The notes under the pieces are model-generated. The model saw nothing but the letters and a program-made list of their open reading frames with translations, did no database searches and had not been told where the DNA came from. Of a stretch of 15,878 nt of DNA, positions 8,136 to 13,143 are shown piece after piece (the first letter of the stretch is position 1; each line of letters starts with the position of its first letter). The DNA comes from Peptoniphilus sp. (GTDB lineage: Bacteria > Bacillota > Clostridia > Tissierellales > Peptoniphilaceae), in the NCBI GenBank assembly GCA_029983555.1, contig JASBZH010000035.1, forward strand, positions 1 to 15,878, written 5' to 3'. The translations under genes were made by a program, and so were the position numbers.

Positions 8136-8153
8136 GTTTTTAGAACTTGTCAA
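8125..8153 (-). promoter_or_regulatory. Sigma-A promoter of the arsR-cdr operon
   Basis: Reading leftwards, a perfect -35 TTGACA (8148-8153) is separated by exactly 17 bp from TAGTAT (8125-8130). Transcription would start near 8118, about 18 nt before the ATG at 8100. Confidence 0.72.
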
Positions 8154-8167
8154 TTACTTTTGCAATT

Positions 8168-8191
8168 AAAAAAGACGGGTCACCCCGCCTT
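8168..8191 (-). terminator. Intrinsic terminator of the secreted CAO-like gene 8286-9158
   Basis: Read leftwards, AAGGCGGG / CCCGTCTT makes an 8-bp stem (one G-U pair) with a 4-nt loop, then a T run (8168-8171 and the stem's last Ts). It separates the upstream gene from the ArsR promoter at 8125-8153. Confidence 0.8.
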
Positions 8192-8285
8192 AAAATATAA
8201 AACTAAAAATTTTCACTAATTTAAATTGTACATAAATCTAAAAATTAAACTCAAATATTTTTGAAATTTTATTTTAATTTATTTT

Positions 8286-9158
8286 TTATTTATTTAACAA
8301 ATACTCATTTATTTCGTTTATATTCTTTTCAGAAATATAGCTTGTGCCATCTTCGACAACAAATCCATCCATATCTACGACTTTGTCTGCAATTTGAAGT
8401 TTAGCTTCACTATTTTTTATCTCAACAGACTTATCTCCAATAGAAATTTTAGTTAGATGTTCATCATTATTCCACTCTATTTTTGCTCCAAGAGCTTCAT
8501 AATATTTTCTAAGATAGAATAAATCTTTGTCCTCTAGCTTGTAGTCGCTTAAATTTACAACTTTATCATTTATATTTAAAACTAAAACTTTATCTGGATT
8601 TGTAATTGGCGGAAGACTTCTTGTAGCAACTGTATAAAGAACTGCCAAATCGCTATCCATTTGAGGTTCGACTTTTTCTCCCATTAAATTTTGAAAATCT
8701 GTATTTTCATCTACTTTAATCACAAGTCTATTTGAAACTCCTCTGCCATCCTTATCGAAGTGATCGACATCTAGAGAAAATTTAGGATCTTCTGCATTTA
8801 TTCCAATGACATCTGGAGTCATTTTTGCTGGATAAGACATCATGACTGGAGTATTGTTTTTATAAAAATACTGAATCTTTTCGCCCTTACTAAATTTATG
8901 ATCTTTTACTACCTCTCCTGTTTTTAAATCAATTTTAAGAATATCCTTTGTATAAAGAAACATTTTTTGTGTCTCTTTATCTTCAGAAGACTTTTCATCC
9001 TCAACAAGAATTTGTCCATAATCTGATCCATCTGCAGTCTCAACTACCTTTGCATATTGAGCCTTGAATCCATCTTTATCAGGATTTTTTTCCTGTGCAA
9101 ATACACTTCCTGAAATAAACAATGTACATGCTAAAATAAAAGTTAAAATCTTTTTCAT
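8286..9158 (-). CDS. Secreted protein with copper-amine-oxidase N-terminal-like C-terminal domain
   Basis: This is a 290-residue exported protein. Residues 1-21 are a signal peptide (SGSVFA|QE). The middle holds beta-rich segments with two similar units (LVEDEKS...GEKIQYFYKNNTPVMMSYPAK at about 50-112, and KVEPQMDSDLAVLYTVATRSLPPITNPDKVLVLN at 162-195). Such segments often precede copper-amine-oxidase N-like domains in clostridial envelope proteins. The C-terminal about 100 residues (DKVVNLSDYKLED...YYEALGAKIEWNN...KSVEIKNSEAKLQIADKVVDM) look like a divergent copper-amine-oxidase N-like domain. There is no catalytic oxidase domain. The ATG is set by GGAGGG (9165-9170), 6 nt upstream. It is transcribed alone. 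It shares the C-terminal fold type with the protein at 4381-5196 but is not a close copy. Confidence 0.75.
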   Translation of the reverse strand: MKKILTFILACTLFISGSVFAQEKNPDKDGFKAQYAKVVETADGSDYGQILVEDEKSSEDKETQKMFLYTKDILKIDLKTGEVVKDHKFSKGEKIQYFYKNNTPVMMSYPAKMTPDVIGINAEDPKFSLDVDHFDKDGRGVSNRLVIKVDENTDFQNLMGEKVEPQMDSDLAVLYTVATRSLPPITNPDKVLVLNINDKVVNLSDYKLEDKDLFYLRKYYEALGAKIEWNNDEHLTKISIGDKSVEIKNSEAKLQIADKVVDMDGFVVEDGTSYISEKNINEINEYLLNK

Positions 9159-9180
9159 AATAATCCCTCCATTTAGACGT

Positions 9181-9189
9181 ATTATACCA
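9181..9189 (-). promoter_or_regulatory. Extended -10 promoter of the secreted CAO-like gene
   Basis: Leftward TGGTATAAT (TATAAT at 9181-9186) is a full extended -10; the -35 is weak. It is the same TGG-TATAAT arrangement as the MFS promoter. The start point would lie near 9174, giving a leader of about 16 nt that just includes the Shine-Dalgarno site. Confidence 0.55.
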
Positions 9190-9264
9190 AAACTCTAAGC
9201 TCACTAAACTCTTTTTATAATACTTAATTTAAATGTAATCTAAAATTATTAAAAATATTTTTGC

Positions 9265-9294
9265 AAAAAAATAAAGGCAATAAATGCCTTTATT
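9265..9294 (-). terminator. Intrinsic terminator overlapping the SLH gene stop codon
   Basis: A perfect 10-bp stem (AATAAAGGCA 9270-9279, TGCCTTTATT 9285-9294) with a 5-nt loop is followed leftwards by a T run (9265-9269). The TAA stop (9293-9295) forms the base of the stem, so the transcript has almost no 3' UTR. Confidence 0.85.
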
Positions 9295-9955
9295 ATCTGT
9301 AGAGATCTCTACTTCCAAATTTAATTTTGCTATTATTTATTGATTTTTGATCTGGATAACCATATTTATCCACTAGAGATCTTAAAAGCACAGCTACTTC
9401 TGATCTTCTCATTGATCTTTTCGGATAGAAATTTCCATTTGAATATCCTTTGAGAACCCTCGCTTCGACAAGTGCTCCTACATAGCCTCTAGCTGAGGCG
9501 TTAATTGAGGCTGCATCTTTAAATTCATTTGTAGCAGAAACATTATCCTTTAAAGAATACATATAGCCCAAAATTTCTGCGACTTCTTCCCTACTGATTT
9601 CTCTGTCAGGATAAAGAGGTCCTGTTGTCGGAGTCAAATAACCCGCCTTAATACCTTTAGCAACTTCACTGTAATACCAGTCTGATGTTTTTACATCAGA
9701 AAAAGTAACAGTGTAAGTTTTGTCGAGTTTCGCTAAATTATTTACAACTGCATAAAATTCAGCGCGAGACATATACTCGTCTGGCCTAAAAGTATTGTCT
9801 TGATAACCTCTCATTATCCTATTTTCAGTGATGACATTAATGGAATTGGACGCCCAATGGTCTCTTGTGTCGTTAAAAGATCTTGCAAACACAGAATTTG
9901 TTAGAATTAGTGTCGAGGAGATTAAGATCAATGAAACTTTTCTAAAAAATTTCAT
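9293..9955 (-). CDS. Small exported protein made of three SLH domains
   Basis: This is a 220-residue surface protein. Residues 1-24 are a signal peptide (TNSVFA|RS). Three S-layer homology repeats follow: about 27-76 (FNDTRDHWASNSI...FRPDEYMSRAEF), 84-136 (TFSDVKTSDWYYSEV...YPDREISREEVAEIL) and 144-198 (EFKDAASINASARGYV...FYPKRSMRRSEVAVLL). A short 22-residue basic tail follows. In this family the three SLH repeats form a unit that binds pyruvylated secondary cell-wall polymer. No effector domain is attached, so its role could be as a scaffold or coat. ATG 9953-9955 is preferred because AAGGTGA (9961-9967) lies 5 nt upstream; a start at 9973 would have no Shine-Dalgarno site. The gene stands alone with its own terminator. 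Upstream lie an inverted repeat and a putative leader/sRNA. Confidence 0.85.
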   Translation of the reverse strand: MKFFRKVSLILISSTLILTNSVFARSFNDTRDHWASNSINVITENRIMRGYQDNTFRPDEYMSRAEFYAVVNNLAKLDKTYTVTFSDVKTSDWYYSEVAKGIKAGYLTPTTGPLYPDREISREEVAEILGYMYSLKDNVSATNEFKDAASINASARGYVGALVEARVLKGYSNGNFYPKRSMRRSEVAVLLRSLVDKYGYPDQKSINNSKIKFGSRDLYR

Positions 9956-10023
9956 CACAATCACCTTCAACATAATTATATATTAAATAGTAGGAATTTA
10001 TTAGGGAAATTGTTTTAAAATTG

Positions 10024-10049
10024 TGTTACAAAATAGAACATTTGTAACA
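10024..10049. repeat. Perfect 9-bp inverted repeat upstream of the SLH gene
   Basis: TGTTACAAA (10024-10032) and TTTGTAACA (10041-10049) flank 8 bp. It stands about 70 bp upstream of the SLH start and 12 bp beyond the leader terminator. No T run follows directly on either strand, so an operator or an RNA hairpin is likelier than a terminator. Adjoining TGTAAC-N5-TGACAT resembles a WalR-type direct repeat loosely. Confidence 0.4.
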
Positions 10050-10059
10050 TTAATGACAT

Positions 10060-10134
10060 ATAAAAAGAGAGTGGTTTATGTATTAATTTACCACTCTCTA
10101 AGGGAAGAAAAAAGATGATGAAGTTTTCACTTCT
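10060..10134 (-). ncRNA. Candidate small RNA or attenuated leader (about 75 nt)
   Basis: Downstream of a strong leftward promoter the RNA would begin near 10133. It starts with a perfect hairpin, GAAGT-GAAA-ACTTC (10120-10133), closed by a GNRA tetraloop. A single-stranded pyrimidine-rich run including CTTCCC follows (about 10102-10119). The RNA ends in a 10-bp terminator stem (AGAGAGTGGT / ACCACTCTCT, 14-nt loop, 10066-10099) and a T run. No protein frame exists inside. It could be an independent sRNA or a 5' leader of the SLH gene 105 bp downstream. I do not recognise a known RNA family. Confidence 0.45.
10061..10099 (-). terminator. Intrinsic terminator of the sRNA/leader
   Basis: Leftward AGAGAGTGGT (10090-10099 complement) pairs perfectly with ACCACTCTCT (10066-10075 complement), giving 10 bp with a 14-nt loop, followed by TTTTTATATG. 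On the plus strand there is no T run, so the direction is minus. Confidence 0.65.
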
Positions 10135-10139
10135 CTTAT

Positions 10140-10168
10140 ATTGTACTTTACCGAGATATAATTGTCAA
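10140..10168 (-). promoter_or_regulatory. Strong minus-strand sigma-A promoter without a coding gene directly downstream
   Basis: Reading leftwards, perfect -35 TTGACA (10163-10168), 17-bp spacer, then TACAAT (10140-10145, five of six consensus). A perfect 14-bp palindrome TGAAAATATTTTCA (10177-10190) and AT-rich DNA stand just upstream and could be an UP element or operator. The first coding gene on this strand begins 185 bp downstream, after a terminator. Confidence 0.7.
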
Positions 10169-10289
10169 GCCTTTTATGAAAATATTTTCAAAAACTTTTT
10201 CTTTTCTTAATACAAGATATTTACTAATTTTCAGCTAATATTTTTAAAAAAATTAAATATCACAAGATATGTTTTCAAGAAATTTATTA

Positions 10290-10311
10290 TTTCACACCTT
10301 TGTGTTAAAAT
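10290..10311 (+). promoter_or_regulatory. Possible operator/extended -10 ahead of the nitroreductase gene
   Basis: ACAC-CTTT-GTGT (10294-10305) with matching outer TTT/AAA forms a near-perfect palindrome. It overlaps TGTTAAAAT, an extended -10 (TAAAAT 10306-10311) with a poor -35. A start point near 10318 would leave a leader barely holding the GAGGTG Shine-Dalgarno site, so this is uncertain. Confidence 0.3.
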
Positions 10312-10328
10312 GATGATGAGGTGATATT

Positions 10329-10847
10329 TTGTTAAAAGATACAATTAAAAAAAGACGTTCTGTCAGAAAATATAAAGAAAAAGAAATCGATAGAGAAGTT
10401 TTAGAAAATCTTCTAATGTACGCATCAATGGGTCCATCTAATGGCAACTCACATCCCGTAGAATTTATCGTAGTAGACGACAAAGACGAAATCCAAAAAT
10501 TATCAGAGATGAATTCCTTTGCAACAATGTATCTAGCTGGAGCCCCTGTTATTGTAATAGTGATTGCAAATACAGATATTTGCAAAACTTGGGTCGAAGA
10601 ATCCTCAATAGCAGCAAGCTACTTGCAACTGCTTTGCGAAGAAGAGGGACTCTCAACATGCTGGATTAACCTTGTCGAAGGCAAAACTCAAGACAAAACT
10701 AGCTACGAAGAATACTTTAAAGAAGAATTTGGCGTAAAAGCCCCTTACAGAGCTAGCTGTCTAATTCCAATAGGTTACAAAAAAATGGGAACCAAAGATC
10801 ACGAAGAATTTGACGTAAGTTCTAAAATTCACTACAACAAATTCTAA
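10329..10847 (+). CDS. Nitroreductase-family FMN oxidoreductase
   Basis: This 172-residue cytosolic flavoprotein belongs to the nitroreductase superfamily, which uses NAD(P)H and FMN to reduce nitro, quinone or related substrates. The N-terminal FMN-phosphate motif KKRRSVRKYKEKEI (7-20), the MGPSNGNSHPVEFIVV segment (34-49), and the late EESSIAASYLQLLCEEEGLSTCWI and LIPIGY stretches are typical. It is at the short end of the family, like many clostridial members. The start is TTG, supported by GAGGTG (10318-10323) 5 nt upstream and by the family's N terminus. It is the only plus-strand gene in the right half and is convergent with the operon at 10871-12043. The physiological substrate cannot be told. 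Confidence 0.88.
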   Translation: MLKDTIKKRRSVRKYKEKEIDREVLENLLMYASMGPSNGNSHPVEFIVVDDKDEIQKLSEMNSFATMYLAGAPVIVIVIANTDICKTWVEESSIAASYLQLLCEEEGLSTCWINLVEGKTQDKTSYEEYFKEEFGVKAPYRASCLIPIGYKKMGTKDHEEFDVSSKIHYNKF

Positions 10848-10849
10848 AA

Positions 10850-10911
10850 AACATAACTGATCTTCAAAAATCAAGTATCCGAATCTATGAAGATTAGTTC
10901 ACCTTTGTTTT
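10850..10911. terminator. Probable bidirectional terminator between convergent genes
   Basis: AACTGATCTTCA (10855-10866) pairs with TGAAGATTAGTT (10888-10899), 12 bp with one G-U on the plus strand and one mismatch on the minus strand; the loop is 21 nt. The plus side is followed by CACCTTTGTTTTT. The minus side is followed by ATGTTTTTTAG. The stop of the minus-strand gene (10871-10873) falls in the loop. Confidence 0.45.
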
Positions 10912-11356
10912 TATCAACAAGGAGCAAGTAACAGTTGGCAAAATACTCCACAACGCTTGTTCCTTTATTTTTTGTCTTGGAATAAATCTCATAATTATCT
11001 AAATCCCTAACAGCCATTCCTTTTTCCATAACATAATCCGTATAAGACTTTAAGTAGTCGTTATTTCTATCCAACTTTTTTAAATCCTTATTTGAATTTA
11101 GATCTTTTATAATCGTAAGCATCTCGTCACTTGGAACAATTAACTTGACTGCACTTATTCCGTCGCCATGAAAGCTTGCTTCCCTATAAATTTCCTTATC
11201 TCTCTTAGCATTTTTAGAAATATCCACATCAAAAACATATGAAATTCGCTTGGCCGCTTCAATTCGTCTATCAGACAAAGAATATAAAAAAACAGCTCCA
11301 ATTATAGAAATAGCAATAATTACAAAAATTATCTTTTTTACATATATATCTCTCAT
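10871..11356 (-). CDS. Unrecognised membrane-anchored protein
   Basis: I do not recognise this 161-residue protein. It has a short basic N terminus (MRDIYVKK), one hydrophobic segment at about 8-26 that could be an uncleaved anchor or signal peptide, and a polar, lysine-rich remainder with predicted mixed alpha/beta character and no cysteine pair or catalytic motif I can name. A C-terminal EYFANCYLLLVDKNKGELIFID segment looks like an amphipathic beta hairpin. The ATG has GAGAGG 5 nt upstream. The gap from the upstream regulator stop is only 2 bp, so it is the third gene of an operon with the XRE regulator and DUF2975 protein. It may act in the same membrane-linked response. Confidence 0.75.
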   Translation of the reverse strand: MRDIYVKKIIFVIIAISIIGAVFLYSLSDRRIEAAKRISYVFDVDISKNAKRDKEIYREASFHGDGISAVKLIVPSDEMLTIIKDLNSNKDLKKLDRNNDYLKSYTDYVMEKGMAVRDLDNYEIYSKTKNKGTSVVEYFANCYLLLVDKNKGELIFIDSDT

Positions 11357-11358
11357 AT

Positions 11359-11565
11359 CTACCTCTCATACTTTAAAATATCCGAAACATCGCAGTTTAA
11401 CGCCTCACAAATTTTCTCAAGTGTCGAAAACCTTATCGCCTTTGCCTTATTATTTTTCAAAATAGAAAGATTTGGAAGAGTAATGCCAACTATCTCTGAA
11501 AGCTCCGTCAGGCTCATCTTATTTTTTGCAAGTTCCACATCTAAATTTACAATTATCTTTCCCAT
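11359..11565 (-). CDS. Short XRE/Cro-type HTH regulator (YozG-like)
   Basis: This is a 68-residue, nearly all-HTH protein. The sequence starts GKIIVNLDVELAKNKMSLTELSEIVGIT, followed by LPNLSILKNNKAKAIRFSTLEKICEALNCDVSDILKY, which is the typical pattern of the small YozG-type regulators that accompany DUF2975 membrane proteins in Bacillus and Clostridia. The helix-turn-helix runs about 19-38. ATG 11563-11565 is preferred to a longer frame because GAGG (11571-11574) sits 5 nt upstream and family members begin at this MGKI. The Shine-Dalgarno site overlaps the stop of the upstream gene, implying translational coupling. It probably binds the palindromes ahead of the operon. Confidence 0.88.
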   Translation of the reverse strand: MGKIIVNLDVELAKNKMSLTELSEIVGITLPNLSILKNNKAKAIRFSTLEKICEALNCDVSDILKYER

Positions 11566-11572
11566 AAAAACC

Positions 11573-12043
11573 TCATATCGTAAGATCATTCTCTTCTTTT
11601 AAAACAATACCCTCTGAAACTAAGTCTGAAAGTATAAAGAAAATTTGTGAAATAACTAAAAATATAAAAATTCCAAAACACAAAAATAAATTAGTAATAG
11701 AGCCACTCAAATTTAAATTCGTAAAAAATATCATTAGAATCATGGAAAATATACAGCACACAAAAGAAAGAGCAATATTTTGAAGACCGCGAAGCATTGA
11801 CTTTTGAAAAATATTTCCATCTTTATATAAAATAAGACACTTAAAACCAGTAGCAAGTGCGAAAACTAGCGACAAAATCACAATCTCACACAAAATAAGC
11901 ATTGGATATCTCATATTAGAAAACTCTGGAAAAAGATCCTCAACCTGTTTTGAAATATCAATTAATTCATAAGAACCAAAAAATAAAATCCCAATTAAAA
12001 TTAAAAGTGAAGCACCAACTAAAATTACCCTAAACTTTTTCAT
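11573..12043 (-). CDS. DUF2975 four-helix membrane protein (YoaS-like)
   Basis: This 156-residue integral membrane protein has four hydrophobic segments at about 6-23, 47-72, 88-110 and 117-139. Between helices 2 and 3 lies the cytoplasmic ILYKDGNIFQKSMLRGLQNIA loop, and the protein ends in the family-typical SEGIVLKEENDLTI. DUF2975 proteins are found beside YozG-like XRE regulators across Firmicutes; their biochemical role is unknown, and a membrane partner of the regulator is the usual guess. The ATG has AGAGGTGA upstream (12047-12054). It is the first gene of the three-gene operon, ending 7 bp before the regulator start. Confidence 0.88.
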   Translation of the reverse strand: MKKFRVILVGASLLILIGILFFGSYELIDISKQVEDLFPEFSNMRYPMLILCEIVILSLVFALATGFKCLILYKDGNIFQKSMLRGLQNIALSFVCCIFSMILMIFFTNLNLSGSITNLFLCFGIFIFLVISQIFFILSDLVSEGIVLKEENDLTI

Positions 12044-12062
12044 AACTCACCTCTTTATATAG

Positions 12063-12091
12063 AGAATAACACTAAAATTATTGAATTACAA
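12063..12091 (-). promoter_or_regulatory. Candidate promoter of the DUF2975-XRE operon
   Basis: Reading leftwards, TTGTAA (12086-12091), 17-bp spacer ending in TGT, then TATTCT (12063-12068) with a TG extension. Each hexamer matches consensus at four of six positions. The start point would be about 13 nt upstream of the ATG at 12043. Confidence 0.45.
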
Positions 12092-12117
12092 TAAATATTT
12101 ATTGTTTTTCGATAAAT
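12088..12117. promoter_or_regulatory. Two overlapping palindromes, candidate operator of the XRE regulator
   Basis: An 18-bp perfect palindrome ACAATAAATATTTATTGT (12088-12105) overlaps a second inverted repeat, ATTTATTG-TTTTT-CGATAAAT (12097-12117, one mismatch). They lie over and just upstream of the predicted -35. Confidence 0.45.
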
Positions 12118-12178
12118 AAATGAGCTTAATATTATTTATGTGGCACTAAATTTTATTTGTGAGATGAAAAATAAGTAT

Positions 12179-12206
12179 AAAAAAAGAGATTCCAAACTAG
12201 AATCTC
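12179..12206 (-). terminator. Intrinsic terminator of the IclR gene
   Basis: A 7-bp perfect stem GAGATTC / GAATCTC (12186-12192, 12200-12206) with a 7-nt loop is followed leftwards by seven T residues (12179-12185). It lies 31 nt after the IclR stop. Confidence 0.85.
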
Positions 12207-12236
12207 AATCATCTTAATTATAATAATATTAATTTT

Positions 12237-12971
12237 TTATTCTATCGTAGCTCCCAAATTTCTTGATATTTCTCTACTTATTTCCAATAAGTACGCGATA
12301 TTCTCAGCTTCTATTTTTTCATCTAGCAAAGAAGATATATTTGCAATAGCTATTCCAGCTACCACCTTATTCTGGTAGTTAAAAATTGGAGCTCCAAACG
12401 CTTTTACTCCCTTGTCTACTTCTTCATTGCTCACTGAGTAACCATTTTTTATTATCAAGTTCATCTCACTATCTACACTTGGATGTTTTTTTCTTACATT
12501 TTCAATAGTATTCTTTTGCGACTTCGCATTCAAAAAAGAGTAATATGCCTTAGATGCAGCGCCTTCAAAAAAATTAACTGATTTTCCAATATCACAGAAA
12601 AATCGCACATTTTTTACACCATCTACCCTCTCTACAAAAATAAATTTATTATTATTTGCTATTCCAAGAGTCACTGTGGATTTCGTTTTTAACGCAAGAT
12701 CCTGCATAAAGGGTTTAGCAATACCCCTAATATCTAACTCATTTAAAACCTTTGTGCTAAGTCCTAGTATTCCTACCCCTAATTTGTATTTCTTATTGTC
12801 CTCATCTTTATTAACTATATTATAAAACATCAAAGTATTTAATATATTGTATACAGTACTTTTATTAATTTCTGTTATATTACTAATCTCTGTAAGACCT
12901 AACGGTTCTATAGAATCTCTAAGTAAAAAAAGCACCTTGACAACATTATCTGTTGATTTTAATTTATTCAT
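12237..12971 (-). CDS. IclR-family transcriptional regulator
   Basis: This 244-residue cytosolic DNA-binding protein has the IclR layout. The N-terminal winged helix spans about 1-65, with the helix-turn-helix at GLTEISNITEINKSTVYNILNTL (about 25-47). The C-terminal ligand domain spans about 80-240, with the family pattern CDIGKSVNFFEGAASKAYYS and a late KAFGAPIFNYQNKVVAGIAIANISS. AAGGTGA lies close upstream of the ATG (12975-12981). It has its own promoter and terminator, directly downstream of the symporter-amidase operon, so control of that operon is the likely job. The effector is unknown, possibly the amide or its acid product. Confidence 0.9.
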   Translation of the reverse strand: MNKLKSTDNVVKVLFLLRDSIEPLGLTEISNITEINKSTVYNILNTLMFYNIVNKDEDNKKYKLGVGILGLSTKVLNELDIRGIAKPFMQDLALKTKSTVTLGIANNNKFIFVERVDGVKNVRFFCDIGKSVNFFEGAASKAYYSFLNAKSQKNTIENVRKKHPSVDSEMNLIIKNGYSVSNEEVDKGVKAFGAPIFNYQNKVVAGIAIANISSLLDEKIEAENIAYLLEISREISRNLGATIE

Positions 12972-13007
12972 TTTTCACCTTAACCAATATTTTCTATCTT
13001 TAATATC

Positions 13008-13016
13008 ATTATAACA
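13008..13016 (-). promoter_or_regulatory. Extended -10 promoter of the IclR gene
   Basis: Leftward TGTTATAAT places a perfect TATAAT at 13008-13013 with a TG extension; the -35 is weak. It lies between the upstream operon's terminator and the IclR Shine-Dalgarno site, so IclR is transcribed separately. A loose ATTAT-N8-ATAAT symmetry over the -10 might be an autoregulatory site. Confidence 0.5.
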
Positions 13017-13067
13017 GATAATAATATTTATATTAGAGCCTTGTTTCAATAAAAAATTATTATCTAC

Positions 13068-13098
13068 AAAAAAATATCCCCAAAATTTAGGGGATATT
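13068..13098 (-). terminator. Intrinsic terminator of the symporter-amidase operon
   Basis: A perfect 9-bp stem AATATCCCC / GGGGATATT (13073-13081, 13090-13098) with an 8-nt loop is followed leftwards by a T run (13068-13072). It lies 46 nt past the amidase stop. Confidence 0.88.
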
Positions 13099-13143
13099 AA
13101 AACCTTTAATTAATTTTTAAAGCACTTAGTTACTTCTAATATT

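Noticed and set aside
10115..10210. A 31-codon plus-strand frame (MMKFSLLLYC...) behind an AGGGAAG purine run
   Set aside because: It is the complement of the minus-strand promoter and hairpin, the purine run is too far from the ATG for a normal Shine-Dalgarno site, and the peptide has no membrane helix or toxin-like pattern.
11573..11589. Longer XRE start with an eight-residue extension (ATG at 11589)
   Set aside because: It would overlap the DUF2975 gene and lacks a Shine-Dalgarno site, while ATG 11565 has GAGG 5 nt upstream and matches the family N terminus.
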